Shown in pieces: positions 52,941 to 63,699 of a DNA stretch of 64,000 nucleotides. A program made the position numbers and the translations under genes. The stretch comes from Streptomyces albireticuli. GTDB taxonomy: Bacteria; Actinomycetota; Actinomycetes; Streptomycetales; Streptomycetaceae. A model generated the notes under the pieces. The model was not told the origin of the DNA. It did not search any database and worked only from the letters and a program-made list of their open reading frames with translations. Location: contig NZ_JAJQQS010000011.1 of the NCBI RefSeq assembly GCF_021228125.1, forward strand, positions 186,001 through 250,000, written 5' to 3'. Numbering within the stretch: the first letter of the stretch is position 1; each line of letters starts with the position of its first letter.

Positions 52941-54679
52941 GCGCGCGCTCCTTCGGAGGGATCAGCGGAATCTGCGGGGTCGGGCGTGGTGACGGGCGGC
53001 GCGTCGGGGTACAGGGCGACGGCGAGGTCGGCGAGCTCCTCGGGGAGCCGCGCGGACTCGCTGCGGCCGAGCCCGGCGACCTCGACGACCGTCTGCCCGT
53101 CCTTGCCGGCCACGGCCCGCACCCAGACCCGGCGGCGCTGGATGAACAGCGAGCCGGCCACACCGACGAGCGCGGCGACGGCGCCGCCGAGCGCGGCTCC
53201 GTTGCCCGGCTGCTGGGAGACCTGGAAGGTGGCCCACGGCTTGATGCCGTCGAACTCCAGGGTGCCCGCGCCGTCCGGCAGGGTCATCTTGTCGCCGACC
53301 TTGAGGGCCTGCGCGAAGGGGCGGCCGTCCTTGGTCTTGAACTGCTTCATCTTGGCCACGTCGAGGCGGTAGACGCTCTGCGGCAGGCCCGAGTCCAGGC
53401 CGAGGCTGCCGCGGTAGGCGGTCAGCACCAGGTGCGGGTTGTCCAGGGCGGGGAACTGCGAGTTCATCGACTTGGTCGACAGGTCGAGGGTGGGCACGAA
53501 GGAGCCCTGGAAGCCCAGGTCGTCCGGCTTGCCGTCCTTGTCCCGGTAGTCCGGGACCTTGATGACCGTGGTCTCGGTGATGTTGCCGTCGAGCGGCAGC
53601 GAGGGCACCGCGCCCCGGAAGGCGATGTCGCCCTGGCCGTCCCTGACGGTGACGACCGGCGCGTAGCCGTGGCCGATGAGGAAGACCTTGGAGCCGGCCA
53701 CCTCCAGCGGCTCGTTCACCTTGATCGTCTTCTTCCGCAGCGGGCCGCCCGGGGTCTCCCGGTAGCTGACGTGCGCCTCGTAGGTCCGGGGCGTGCCGCG
53801 CTGGGGGCCGGTGCGCTCGTACGTCGCCTCGAAGCCGTCCATCCAGAAGCTGAAGGGCTCCAGGTCGTCCGAGTCGAACAGCGAGCCGGACTTGAAGTCG
53901 TCGTACTGCGCCAGATTGTTCGAGAAGCCCTTGCCCTCGACGATCAGCGACTGGCCCTCGGACTTCCACAGCTGGCCGGAGGCGAAGGCCACCAGCATCA
54001 CGATCAGGGAGATGTGGAAGAGGAGGTTGCCGGCCTCGCGCAGATAGCCCTTCTCGGAGCCGACCGCGTCACCGGCGCGCTGGACGCGGAAGCGCCGCCG
54101 CTTGAGCAGCTTCTCCGCGGCCGTGAGCACCTGCTCGGGATCGGCCTCGGTGCGCCAGGTGGTGTACGCGGGCAGCCGGGTCAGCCGGCGCGGCGCGCCC
54201 GGCGGGCGGCCGCGGAGCTGGCCGACGAACTGCCAGGTGCGCGGGACGATGCAGCCGATCAGGGAGGTGAACAGCAGGATGTAGATCGCCGAGAACCACA
54301 CCGAGCTGTAGACGTGGAACAGCCCGAGCTTGTCGTAGACCGGCGCGAGGGTCTCGTGGGCCTTCCGCCAGTTCTCCGCCTTGACCGCGTCGATGCTGGT
54401 CTGCGGGATGAGCGAGCCGGGGATGGTGGCCAGCGACAGCAGGAAGAGCAGGATCAGCGCGACCCGCATCGAGGTCAGCTGCCGCCAGATCCAGCGCACC
54501 CAGCCGACGGCCTCGCGGCCCGACCAGGCGAGCCATCCCAGCGCGCCGGGCTTGCGGACGCCGCCGAAGGAGCCCGGCACCGCCTGCCCGGCCTCCTCGG
54601 CCGGGGCCGTGGACAGCTGGGAGCCCGCGGCGCCGACGTCCTTGTCCTCGGCGGGGGGCGTTGTCTCTGTCTTGGCCAT
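52937..54679 (-). CDS. resB: Cytochrome c biogenesis protein ResB (Ccs1)
   Basis: A 580-residue partner of CcsB in System II heme attachment. Three N-terminal helices (RVALILLFLLSLATIPGSLIPQ, YSSVWFSAIYILLFTSLIGCIVPR, GNLLFHISLIVMLVAFASGQ) are followed by a large extracytoplasmic domain (~240-500) and a final helix (LGGAVAALVGVAGSLFI). The ATG at 54679 (MAKTETTPPAED) lies 5 bp after ccdA; frames further upstream run into ccdA. Conserved His in FLIGHGYAPVV and LLFHIS fit heme ligation. Confidence 0.92.
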   Translation of the reverse strand: MAKTETTPPAEDKDVGAAGSQLSTAPAEEAGQAVPGSFGGVRKPGALGWLAWSGREAVGWVRWIWRQLTSMRVALILLFLLSLATIPGSLIPQTSIDAVKAENWRKAHETLAPVYDKLGLFHVYSSVWFSAIYILLFTSLIGCIVPRTWQFVGQLRGRPPGAPRRLTRLPAYTTWRTEADPEQVLTAAEKLLKRRRFRVQRAGDAVGSEKGYLREAGNLLFHISLIVMLVAFASGQLWKSEGQSLIVEGKGFSNNLAQYDDFKSGSLFDSDDLEPFSFWMDGFEATYERTGPQRGTPRTYEAHVSYRETPGGPLRKKTIKVNEPLEVAGSKVFLIGHGYAPVVTVRDGQGDIAFRGAVPSLPLDGNITETTVIKVPDYRDKDGKPDDLGFQGSFVPTLDLSTKSMNSQFPALDNPHLVLTAYRGSLGLDSGLPQSVYRLDVAKMKQFKTKDGRPFAQALKVGDKMTLPDGAGTLEFDGIKPWATFQVSQQPGNGAALGGAVAALVGVAGSLFIQRRRVWVRAVAGKDGQTVVEVAGLGRSESARLPEELADLAVALYPDAPPVTTPDPADSADPSEGARA

Positions 54680-54684
54680 GGTGA

Positions 54685-55470
54685 TCAGACCTCGGGGACG
54701 AAGGAGTTGGACCACACCTGCATCTGGCCGATGATGTGGTCCCAGGCACCGGTGAGGAGCAGCACACCGACGGCGACGAGCATGACACCGCCGGCCCGCA
54801 TGACCCACGCATAGTGCCGCTTGACCCAGCCGAAAGCGCCGAGAGCGCGCCGGAAGGCCACCGCGGCGAGTATGAACGGCACGCCGAGGCCGAGGCAGTA
54901 GGCGAACATCAGCAGCGCGCCGCGCCCGGCGCTGCCCTGGTTCATCGCCAGGAGGTTCACGGAGGCGAGCGTCGGTCCCACGCAGGGCGCCCAGCCGACG
55001 CCGAACATGGCGCCCAGCAGCGGTGCCCCGGCCAGGCCCATGGCGGGCTTGCGGTGGAAGCGGAACTCCCGCTGGCCGAAGCGGGAGAGCAGCCCCATGA
55101 AGGCGAGGCCCATCACGATGGTGAGCACGCCGAGGATCTTGCTGATGGTGTCCTGGTAGCGCTGGAGGTCGTTGCCGAAGTTGCCGAAGAGGGCACCGCC
55201 GGAGACGAAGACCGCACTGAAGCCGAGGACGAAGAGGGAGGCGCCGGCGACCATCCGGCCGCGCTTGGCCTCGGCGATGTCGGTGCCGCTGACACCGGTG
55301 ACGTAGGAGAGGTAGCCGGGGACGAGCGGCAGGACGCACGGGGAGAAGAAGGAGACCAGCCCGCCCAGCACGGCGACCGGCAGGGCGAGCAGCAGCGCCC
55401 CGGTGAGGACGGTCTGGTTCATGTCCCCGGCGTTGGCCGCCAGCGTCGTCGCGAGGGGGGTCAAGGTCAC
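54685..55470 (-). CDS. ccdA: Cytochrome c biogenesis protein CcdA
   Basis: A 261-residue six-helix membrane protein that carries reducing power across the membrane to ResA. The two redox cysteines are in VSFFSPCVLPLVPGYLSYVTG (helix 1) and MFGVGWAPCVGPTLASV (helix 4), the classic DsbD-beta/CcdA signature. The GTG at 55470 overlaps the resA stop, giving coupled translation. The N-terminal ~15 residues before MNQTVLTG may be dispensable; an internal ATG there is an alternative start. Confidence 0.95.
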   Translation of the reverse strand: MTLTPLATTLAANAGDMNQTVLTGALLLALPVAVLGGLVSFFSPCVLPLVPGYLSYVTGVSGTDIAEAKRGRMVAGASLFVLGFSAVFVSGGALFGNFGNDLQRYQDTISKILGVLTIVMGLAFMGLLSRFGQREFRFHRKPAMGLAGAPLLGAMFGVGWAPCVGPTLASVNLLAMNQGSAGRGALLMFAYCLGLGVPFILAAVAFRRALGAFGWVKRHYAWVMRAGGVMLVAVGVLLLTGAWDHIIGQMQVWSNSFVPEV

Positions 55471-56090
55471 TTCTCCGCGACCAGCGGGTCGAGCGTCTTG
55501 CGCAGCTCGTCCTCGCTCAGCGCCTTGACGGCACGCGCCGCGATCTTGCCGTCGCGGTCGATGAAGACGGTCGAGGGGATGAACTGCGGGTTGAGGCTGC
55601 CCTTGGGGAAGCGCAGCAGCAGCTCGCCCGCGGAGTCGTAGAAGCTCGGGTACGGGACCTCGAACTCCTTCTCGAACTTGATCGCCGGGGCGGGGTCGGT
55701 GTCACGGGTGTTGAGCCCGACGAACTCCACGCCCTTGCTCTTGTAGTCCTTGGCGACCGTGACGAGGTTCTTGGCCTCGGCCCGGCAGGGCGAGCACCAC
55801 GAGCCCCAGACGTTAAGGACGACGATCTTGCCCTTGTATTCCTTGCCGACGTCGAGCGCCTTGCCGTCCAGCGTCTTGCCGTCGAGGTCGGGGGCGTCCT
55901 GACGGGTGCTCGCGTCCTTGACGACGCTGACGCCGCCCGCGCCCTGCACGAACTGCGTCTGCCCCCCGCTCTTGGGGTTGTCGCCCGAGCCACAGGCGGT
56001 CAGGGCCATGGCCGCGACAGCGGCGAAGACGGCCGGCAGGGTGGTACGCCGGCGTGGGACAGGGCGTCGAAGGGCGCGGCAGGCACTCAT
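55467..56090 (-). CDS. resA: Thiol-disulfide oxidoreductase ResA (lipoprotein)
   Basis: A 207-residue thioredoxin-fold protein that reduces apocytochrome c cysteines before heme attachment. Lipobox MALTAC places lipidation at Cys33. The active site is WGSWCSPC (Cys99/Cys102), and the cis-Pro loop is FIPSTVFIDRDGKI. The first gene of the cytochrome c maturation operon; its substrate-side partner CcdA follows with overlapping start. ATG at 56090. Confidence 0.93.
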   Translation of the reverse strand: MSACRALRRPVPRRRTTLPAVFAAVAAMALTACGSGDNPKSGGQTQFVQGAGGVSVVKDASTRQDAPDLDGKTLDGKALDVGKEYKGKIVVLNVWGSWCSPCRAEAKNLVTVAKDYKSKGVEFVGLNTRDTDPAPAIKFEKEFEVPYPSFYDSAGELLLRFPKGSLNPQFIPSTVFIDRDGKIAARAVKALSEDELRKTLDPLVAEK

Positions 56091-56227
56091 GTGAAAAGTT
56101 TCGCATGGTCCGTTTAGGGATCTTCCGCACCCCCCTCCGGGTCCCCTCGAACGGGTCGGGGGCCGTCGCGCGACGGCTCGTCCGCCCTTCCCGCCCGCCT
56201 TTCACCGGGGTCCGCCCCGCCGGCGCC

Positions 56228-57427
56228 TCAGTCGGTACGGGCCCGCCACTTCTGCCCGACGTCGAGCTTGCGGAGCCCGCTGAGGACCTTGGGGTCCTGG
56301 GCGTCCAGCCAGTCGACGAACTGCCGGAAGGAGACCACCCGGACGTCCTTCCGCTTGTCGTCGGCCATGTATTTGAACGCCTCTTCGACGGCATCCATAT
56401 AGATACCGCCGTTCCATTCCTCGAAATGGTTGCCGACGAAGAAGGGCGCCCGGTTCGTCTCGTACGCGCGATCGAAACCGGCGATGTACGATTCCGTCGC
56501 CTGCTGCCGCCACGCCGGATAGTTGGAGCGGGGGCCCCGGGTGGTGTTCCGGGACTGATTGGCCAGGATGTTGTAGTCCATCGAGAGGACTTCGAACGAA
56601 TGGCCGGGGAAGGGTATCTGCTGCAACGGCAGATCCCAGAGACCCTGCCTTTTCTTCGGCCACATCTGAAGGCCGCCCGGCGAACTCGCGTCGTACCGCC
56701 AGCCCAGCTTCTTCGCCGTCGGCAGCAGATTGTCCTGCCCCAGCAGACACGGCGTACGGGCGCCGACGAGTTCCTTGCGGTAATCGAACGGGAGCGGCTC
56801 CAGGTCCTTGAACCCGGTGTTGGTCCGCCACTCGGTGACGAACGAGACGGCCTGCTCGACCTCCGACTCCCAGTCCTCCGCCGTCCAGTTCCCGACCGAG
56901 CCGGAGCCCGAACAGAAGTGCCCGTTGAAGTGGGTGCCGACCTCGTGGCCCTCCAGCCACGCCTGGCGCAGGTTCTCCAGCGTCGACTTGATGTGCGCGT
57001 CGGTCAGATAGCCGATGTCCGATGCGCCGACCGGGTTGTTGGGCGGCTTATAGAGATTCTTCTTCGACTCGGGGAGGCAGTAGACCCCGGACAGGAAGAA
57101 CGTCATCCGAGCCCCGTGGTCCCGGGCCAGCTTCCGGAACCGCGGGAAGAGACCGTTGCCGACCTCGCCCGCGCCGTCCCAGGAGAAGATCACGAACTGC
57201 GGGGGCCGCTGGCCCGGCTCCAGCCGCTCCGGCTCGGGCGGCTGGTTGGGCTGCGGTCCGGCGTCGGCGGTGGAACCGTCACCGATCGGGCTGGCCTTGG
57301 CCCGCTGACTCGCCTTCGCCGAAGGATTGTCGACGTCGGCCGGAGAATGGGAACACCCGGCGACGCCTATCGCGGTGGCCGCTCCCACACCCATGCCGAG
57401 GAGACCTCGTCGGCTGATGTCGCGCAT
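56228..57427 (-). CDS. Tat lipoprotein with polysaccharide-deacetylase-like domain
   Basis: A 399-residue exported protein. Tat motif RRGLLG and lipobox VAGC lie within the first 25 residues, followed by a Pro/Asp/Ser linker. The catalytic domain has the NodB-type strand QFVIFSWDGAG (Asp), the HxxxTH metal motif in GHEVGTHFNGH, and RTPCLLGQDN in the place of the RxPxG motif. The fold suggests sugar deacetylation, substrate unknown. Base composition is visibly less GC-rich than the neighbours and its upstream region is AT-rich, and it separates resA from the phosphatase gene. These are possible signs of transfer. Confidence 0.8.
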   Translation of the reverse strand: MRDISRRGLLGMGVGAATAIGVAGCSHSPADVDNPSAKASQRAKASPIGDGSTADAGPQPNQPPEPERLEPGQRPPQFVIFSWDGAGEVGNGLFPRFRKLARDHGARMTFFLSGVYCLPESKKNLYKPPNNPVGASDIGYLTDAHIKSTLENLRQAWLEGHEVGTHFNGHFCSGSGSVGNWTAEDWESEVEQAVSFVTEWRTNTGFKDLEPLPFDYRKELVGARTPCLLGQDNLLPTAKKLGWRYDASSPGGLQMWPKKRQGLWDLPLQQIPFPGHSFEVLSMDYNILANQSRNTTRGPRSNYPAWRQQATESYIAGFDRAYETNRAPFFVGNHFEEWNGGIYMDAVEEAFKYMADDKRKDVRVVSFRQFVDWLDAQDPKVLSGLRKLDVGQKWRARTD

Positions 57428-57597
57428 ATCGTCTCCGTTCCTGCTCGACGTGCCCCCTACGCATCTTGTCGTCCATATAAAACGACATCGCGTGAGAGGG
57501 CGCGCCGAGCAGAGCGGTTGCGCGCTTTTGCCGGTCTTTACGGAGACTTACCGGACTTTATGCTTCAGGCCGCGAATCCAAGGCCCACGCCTTACTC

Positions 57598-58316
57598 TCA
57601 GGCGCCGAACGCCTTGGCCCCGCCCTTTACCGGCTTCGCGCCCGCGAGAAGGTGCGCGGGAACCAGATCCCGGGCCGGCTCGCTGTAGCCGACCGACACG
57701 ATTTTGTCCCCCCTGAAGGTGAACGTCGTCAGGCTCGCCAGCGTGCACTGACGTTTACGCGGGTCATGCCAGAGCCGGCGCCGCTCGGCGAAACTCCGCA
57801 CGATCCAGATCGGCAGCTGATGGCTCACACAGACGGCCTCGTGGCCCCGCGCGGCATCCCGCGCCGCGCCCAGCGCGCCCATCATCCGCACGACCTGCTC
57901 GACGTACGGCTCGCCCCACGAAGGACGGAAAGGATTCGTCAGGTACTTCCAGTTGGCCGGCTTCTTCAGCGCGCCGTCACCGACACCGAACGTCTTGCCC
58001 TCGAAGACGTTCTCCGCCTCGATGAGCCGCTCGTCCGTCGCCAGGTCCAGCGCGTGCGCCTTGGCGATCGGCAGCGCCGTCTCCTGCGCGCGCTCCAGCG
58101 GCGAGGCCACCACATGGGTGATGTCCCGCCCCGCCAGGTGCTCCGCCACCCGGTCCGCCATCCGCAGGCCGAGCTCCGACAGGTGGTACCCGGGCTTGCG
58201 CCCGTAGAGCACGCCCTCCGGGTTGTGCACCTCACCGTGCCGCATCAGATGGACGACGGTCAGCTCGTCGCCCCCGGCCCTCCGGGCCCCGTTCACATCG
58301 CTGGTCATACCGTCCA

Positions 58317-58320
<4 letters not shown>
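57598..58320 (-). CDS. Histidine phosphatase family protein
   Basis: A 240-residue member of the phosphoglycerate-mutase-like superfamily. The phospho-accepting motif is HLMRHGEVHNP; other catalytic elements are SPLERAQETA, EAENVFEGK and VCVSHQLPIW. The start at 58320 is an ATG overlapping the hemL stop (ATGA), with GAGG 7 nt upstream; ATGs at 58317 and 58308 are alternatives (only the latter is in frame with MTSDV). Substrate unknown; in related actinomycetes the gene stands between hemL and the ccs operon. Confidence 0.88.
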
Positions 58321-59633
<1,313 letters not shown>

Positions 59634-59760
59634 GGTCTCAGAGGCTGCCGGGGACTCGCCCTCGGGCGTTTCGCGCGCTCTTCACGGGGGAGGTCTCTGA
59701 GACGATGATCGGGTTGCGCGGCGGGGGCTGCCCTGCGTAAAAAAGCGGTCGGGTGGAGAT

Positions 59761-60348
59761 ATGCATCGCGGTGGCGGACTGGGCGAGGGCACCGATGACC
59801 TGGGCCCCGAGCGAGCCCAGAGGTCCCGCAGGGGGCGCCACAGGGGCCGGCGCGAAGAAGACGGCACGCCCGGCGTGGACGGCACGGAGATCAGCGGGAG
59901 TGGTGGCCGGGTGGGGGTGACCTACAAATACTTCGGGGCACCCAGCAGTGCGGCCGCGGCCAGCGTCCCGATCTCCATGCGCCCCGAGGAGCTCGGCGGT
60001 GACGAGCTCGGCATGGGCGGCATGTTCACCAAAATCAAGCCGGAAACGGTCGCCGCCATGGTGCTCACCGGCATCGAGGGCATACCCCTGCACAAAGTCC
60101 CCCCGCTCGAGCTGGTCGTCCTCCATCCCGACTACGCGGTCGTCAAGCTCCCCATGACCGTGGTCGACCCGCTGCGCGGGGTCGGCGAGGAAGCGGTGGG
60201 CGCCGCGGCGTTCATCTGGTCCACGGTCCCCGACCGCGGCGGCCCGCGCGACGCGTTCACCGTCTACCAGCTCCTGCGCGAGTGGCAGGACTTCTCCCGC
60301 CGCCTCCACGAGAACGGCCACCAGCCCTACTGCCTCGTCTGGCCCTGA
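59761..60348 (+). CDS. Conserved protein of unknown function next to hemL
   Basis: A 195-residue protein. The first ~50 residues are basic and polar (MHRGGGLGEGTDDLGPERAQ, RRGRHRGRR); the remainder is a compact domain: VTYKYFGAPSSAAAASVPIS, FTKIKPETVAAMVLTGIEG, LELVVLHPDYAVVKLPMTV and a Trp-rich end with EWQDFSRRLHENGHQPYC. No signal peptide or membrane helix. A ribosome site GGAG is very near the ATG at 59761; a GTG further in (VGVTYKYFGA) is also possible. Divergent from hemL. I do not recognise the family. Confidence 0.7.
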   Translation: MHRGGGLGEGTDDLGPERAQRSRRGRHRGRREEDGTPGVDGTEISGSGGRVGVTYKYFGAPSSAAAASVPISMRPEELGGDELGMGGMFTKIKPETVAAMVLTGIEGIPLHKVPPLELVVLHPDYAVVKLPMTVVDPLRGVGEEAVGAAAFIWSTVPDRGGPRDAFTVYQLLREWQDFSRRLHENGHQPYCLVWP

Positions 60349-60389
60349 TCCGCCCCGCCCGCCCGCCGGGCCCGCCGTAGCCTTCGCCC

Positions 60390-60725
60390 ATGCTCACCCT
60401 GCGTTCCGTCGCCCTCTTCGTCCTCGCCGCACTGCTGGAGATCGGCGGTGCCTGGCTCGTCTGGCAGGGCGTCCGCGAGCACCGGGGCTGGGCCTGGATC
60501 GGCGCCGGGATCGTGGCCCTGGGCGCCTACGGCTTCGTCGCCACGCTCCAGCCCGACGCCGACTTCGGCCGCATCCTCGCCGCGTACGGCGGGGTCTTCG
60601 TCGCGGGCTCGCTGGCCTGGGGCATGGTCGCGGACGGCTACCGCCCGGACCGCTACGACGTCCTGGGCGCGCTCGTCTGCCTGGCCGGCGTCGCGATCAT
60701 CATGTACGTCCCCCGCGACCGCTGA
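60390..60725 (+). CDS. YnfA family membrane protein (small multidrug-type)
   Basis: A 111-residue four-helix protein of the YnfA/UPF0060 family, a member of the drug/metabolite transporter superfamily. The family signature is seen in LFVLAALLEIGGAWLVWQGVREHRGWAWIGAGIVALGAYGF, and GVFVAGSLAWGMVADGYRPDRYDVLGALVCLAGVAIIM covers the last helices. Function in efflux has been proposed for relatives only. ATG start, 41 bp after the preceding gene, so they may be co-transcribed. Confidence 0.85.
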   Translation: MLTLRSVALFVLAALLEIGGAWLVWQGVREHRGWAWIGAGIVALGAYGFVATLQPDADFGRILAAYGGVFVAGSLAWGMVADGYRPDRYDVLGALVCLAGVAIIMYVPRDR

Positions 60726-60973
60726 GGCGCGGCCGCCGACGCGTACGGCCGTCACGTTCCCCGGTGTACGGGCGCCGGGAGCACCGGGACACGGCCGCCG
60801 TCGGCGTACGGCCGTCCCGCACGCCGAGGCACGGCCGTCACCCGCGCCGGGGCACGCCGGCCACAGGCGTCCCACCCCCGGCCGGAACACCACCGGCAGC
60901 CGCCGCCCCCGCACACCCGCCGCATATCCTGCGCACGGATCTGCCACGTCGCTTGCGCCCCAGGAGGCCCCTC

Positions 60974-61741
60974 ATGAGCACCCGCACCGCAGTCATCACC
61001 GGCGCGAGCAGCGGAATCGGCGCCGCCACCGCCCGCCGGCTGGCCGCCGAGGGCTACCGCGTCGTGCTCACCGCCCGTCGCGAGGACCGGATCGAGGCCC
61101 TCGCCGCCGAGCTCACCGCCGCGGGCCACGAGGCCGTCGCCTACGAGCTCGATGTCACCGACCGCGCCGCCGTCACGGCCTTCGGCGTCTTCCTCGACGA
61201 CTTTCCGGCCGTCGACGTCCTGGTCAACAACGCCGGCGGCGCCCTCGGCACCGAAACCGTCGCGACCGCCGACCCCACCGACTGGCGGGCGATGTACGAG
61301 GTCAACGTCCTCGGCACGCTCAACGTCACCCAGGCCCTGCTCCCCCGCCTGCGCACCGCCCCCGACGGCGGCACCGTCCTGATCGTCTCCTCCACCGCCG
61401 GCCTCACCACCTACGAGGGCGGCGGCGGCTACGTCGCGGCCAAGCACGGCGCCCATGTGATGGCCGAGACCCTCCGCCTGGAGCTGTGCGGCGAGCCCGT
61501 ACGCGTCGTGGAGATCGCGCCCGGCATGGTGAAGACCGAGGGGTTCGCCGTCACCCGCTTCCGCGGCGACGAGGAGAAGGCCGCCGCCGTCTACGCGGGC
61601 GTGGCCGAACCGCTGACCGCCGAGGACATCGCCGACACCATCGCCTGGGCCGTCACCCGCCCGCCGCACGTCAACGTCGACCTCCTCGTGGTCCGCCCGC
61701 GCGCCCAGGCCGCCAACCACAAGGTCCACCGCGAGAGCTGA
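60974..61741 (+). CDS. Short-chain dehydrogenase/reductase
   Basis: A 255-residue classical SDR. Cofactor motif TGASSGIG (9-16), NNAGG, catalytic Ser in LIVSSTAGL and the YxxxK motif in GGYVAAKHG are all present. The ARRED segment after strand 2 suggests NADP preference. A strong AGGAGG lies 6 nt before the ATG. The upstream 250 bp contains three short copies of a GTACGGCCGTC-like motif. Substrate unknown. The C-terminal tail is long and basic. Confidence 0.88.
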   Translation: MSTRTAVITGASSGIGAATARRLAAEGYRVVLTARREDRIEALAAELTAAGHEAVAYELDVTDRAAVTAFGVFLDDFPAVDVLVNNAGGALGTETVATADPTDWRAMYEVNVLGTLNVTQALLPRLRTAPDGGTVLIVSSTAGLTTYEGGGGYVAAKHGAHVMAETLRLELCGEPVRVVEIAPGMVKTEGFAVTRFRGDEEKAAAVYAGVAEPLTAEDIADTIAWAVTRPPHVNVDLLVVRPRAQAANHKVHRES

Positions 61742-61866
61742 GCCGCGGGCCCAGCGGCCCCGGGACCTCGGACGCAGGACGAAATGCGGATCGCGCTGAA
61801 GATCAACAAGGGTTACTTTCTTAGCGCGGCCGTCCTGGGGGGACGGCCCTACGAAAGGGGAATCCC

Positions 61867-62247
61867 ATGCGCGTCACCGGCTTCGACCACCTCGTGCTCA
61901 ACGTCTCCGACATCGAGCGGGCCCTGGCCTTCTACACCGGCCCGCTCGGCCTGGAGCCGGTCCGCGTGGACGAGTGGCGCGCGGGCAAGGTGCCCTTCCC
62001 CTCGGTCCGCGTCTCGCCCACGACGATCATCGACCTGTTCAAGCGCGACCGCGGCGAGTCCAACGTCGACCACATCTGCCTGGTCGTCGAGCCCCTCGAC
62101 TGGCAGACCGTGATCGACTCCGGCACCTTCACGGTCACCGACGGCCCCGGCTCCCGCTTCGGCGCCCGCGGCGACGGCCAGTCGCTCTACGTCCAGGACC
62201 CGGACGGCAACACGGTCGAGCTGCGCTGGTACTCGCAGGACGCGTAG
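61867..62247 (+). CDS. VOC-superfamily (glyoxalase-like) protein
   Basis: A 126-residue single-unit VOC protein. Two beta-alpha-beta-beta-beta modules are visible: FDHLVLNVSDIERALAFYTGPLGLEPV and NVDHICLVVEPLDWQ; metal ligands are probably His8, His in VDHICLV and Glu in NTVELRWYSQ. Such proteins include glyoxalases, dioxygenases and antibiotic-binding proteins; the substrate cannot be told. AAAGGGG about 6 nt upstream of the ATG. Terminator hairpin follows. Confidence 0.85.
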   Translation: MRVTGFDHLVLNVSDIERALAFYTGPLGLEPVRVDEWRAGKVPFPSVRVSPTTIIDLFKRDRGESNVDHICLVVEPLDWQTVIDSGTFTVTDGPGSRFGARGDGQSLYVQDPDGNTVELRWYSQDA

Positions 62248-62258
62248 CGGACACGACG

Positions 62259-62293
62259 AAGGGGCCGGCACCCTGCCAGGGCGCCGGCCCCTT
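62259..62293. terminator. Terminator hairpin between VOC and rtcB
   Basis: An 11-bp stem AAGGGGCCGGC/GCCGGCCCCTT with an additional inner CCCTG/AGGG pairing, between convergent genes. Confidence 0.75.
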
Positions 62294-62341
62294 CCGCACG
62301 AGCCCCTTCCGCGCCGGTCGCTGCCACGCCGCCCGCTTCCG

Positions 62342-63535
62342 TCAGCCCTTGACGCAGACGATCTGCTTCAGCTTCGCGACGACCTCGACCAGGTCCCGCT
62401 GCTGCTCCATGACCTTCTCGATCGGCTTGTACGCGCCGGGGATCTCGTCCACCACACCGGCGTCCTTACGGCACTCCACACCCCGCGTCTGCTCCTCCAG
62501 ATCCCGCGTGGTGAAGCGCTTCTTCGCGGCGTTGCGGCTCATCTTGCGGCCGGCGCCGTGCGAGGCGGAGTTGAAGGAGGCCGCGTTGCCGAGGCCCTTC
62601 ACGATGTACGAGCCGGTGCCCATCGAGCCCGGGATGATGCCGAACTCACCGCTGCCGGCCCGGATCGCGCCCTTGCGGGTGACGAGCAGGTCCATGCCCT
62701 CGTAGCGCTCCTCGGCCACGTAGTTGTGGTGGCAGGAGATGACCTGCTCGAAGGTCGGCTTCGCCTTGGCGAACTCCTTGCGGACCACGTCCTTGAAGAG
62801 CGCCATCATCAGCTCGCGGTTGTGCTTGGCGTACTCCTGCGCCCAGAACAGGTCGTGCCGGTAGGCCGCCATCTGCGGGGTGTCCGCGATGAAGACCGCG
62901 AGGTCCCGGTCGATCAGGCCCTGGTTGTGCGGCAGCTTCTGGGCCTGGCCGATGTGGTACTCGGCGAGCTCCTTGCCGATGTTCCGGGAGCCGGAGTGGA
63001 GCATCAGCCAGACCGAACCCGTCTCGTCGAGACAGAACTCAATGAAGTGGTTTCCGGATCCGAGCGTTCCCATCTGCTTCGTGGCGCGCTCCTGACGGAA
63101 TTTGACCGCCTCCGCGACCCCGTCGAACCGCCCCCAGAAATCGTCCCACCCCGCCGTCGCCAGCCCGTGCAGCCTGCCCGGATCCACCGCGGAATCGTGC
63201 ATCCCGCGGCCCACCGGGATCGCCTGCTCGATCCGGGACCGCAGCCGCGACAGATCACCCGGCAGGTCGTTAGCCGTCAGCGACGTCCTCACCGCCGACA
63301 TCCCGCAGCCGATGTCCACACCGACCGCCGCCGGGCACACCGCGCCGCGCATCGCGATCACCGAGCCGACCGTGGCGCCCTTGCCGAAGTGGACGTCGGG
63401 CATCACCGCGAGGCCCTGGATCCACGGCAGGGTCGAGACGTTGCGCAGCTGCTGCATGGCGACGCCCTCGACCGTGGCCGGGTCGGCCCACATGCGGATC
63501 GGAACCCGGGCGCCGGGCACCTCGGTGTAGGACAT
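62342..63535 (-). CDS. rtcB: RtcB-type RNA-splicing ligase
   Basis: A 397-residue GTP/Mn-dependent RNA ligase that joins 3'-phosphate or 2',3'-cyclic phosphate ends to 5'-OH ends. Metal ligands appear in VGVDIGCGMSA (Asp74, Cys77), LGSGNHFIEF and LHSGSRNIG; the guanylylated His is in SASHGAGRKMSR. ATG at 63535 with GGGGA 6 nt upstream. No RtcA or archease gene is next to it, and it is not linked to the menaquinone genes. It is convergent with the VOC gene. Confidence 0.93.
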   Translation of the reverse strand: MSYTEVPGARVPIRMWADPATVEGVAMQQLRNVSTLPWIQGLAVMPDVHFGKGATVGSVIAMRGAVCPAAVGVDIGCGMSAVRTSLTANDLPGDLSRLRSRIEQAIPVGRGMHDSAVDPGRLHGLATAGWDDFWGRFDGVAEAVKFRQERATKQMGTLGSGNHFIEFCLDETGSVWLMLHSGSRNIGKELAEYHIGQAQKLPHNQGLIDRDLAVFIADTPQMAAYRHDLFWAQEYAKHNRELMMALFKDVVRKEFAKAKPTFEQVISCHHNYVAEERYEGMDLLVTRKGAIRAGSGEFGIIPGSMGTGSYIVKGLGNAASFNSASHGAGRKMSRNAAKKRFTTRDLEEQTRGVECRKDAGVVDEIPGAYKPIEKVMEQQRDLVEVVAKLKQIVCVKG

Positions 63536-63699
63536 GATTTTCCCCATTACCCCGTAAAAGAAAGATAACGCAAAAGCCGGACAAATCGCACGATTCATGG
63601 CAGTGAACCGGCGGACGCGGCGGCACGTGCGGTAGACATACTGTCCAGCCGCCGCCGGACCGGCGGCAACACGTTTTCGGGCGAGAGGGGCCACGGACA

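Noticed and set aside
60726..60973. Repeated GTACGGCCGTC-like motif before the SDR gene
   Set aside because: Three loose copies of a short GC-rich motif; no regular spacing or palindrome, so no function is claimed.
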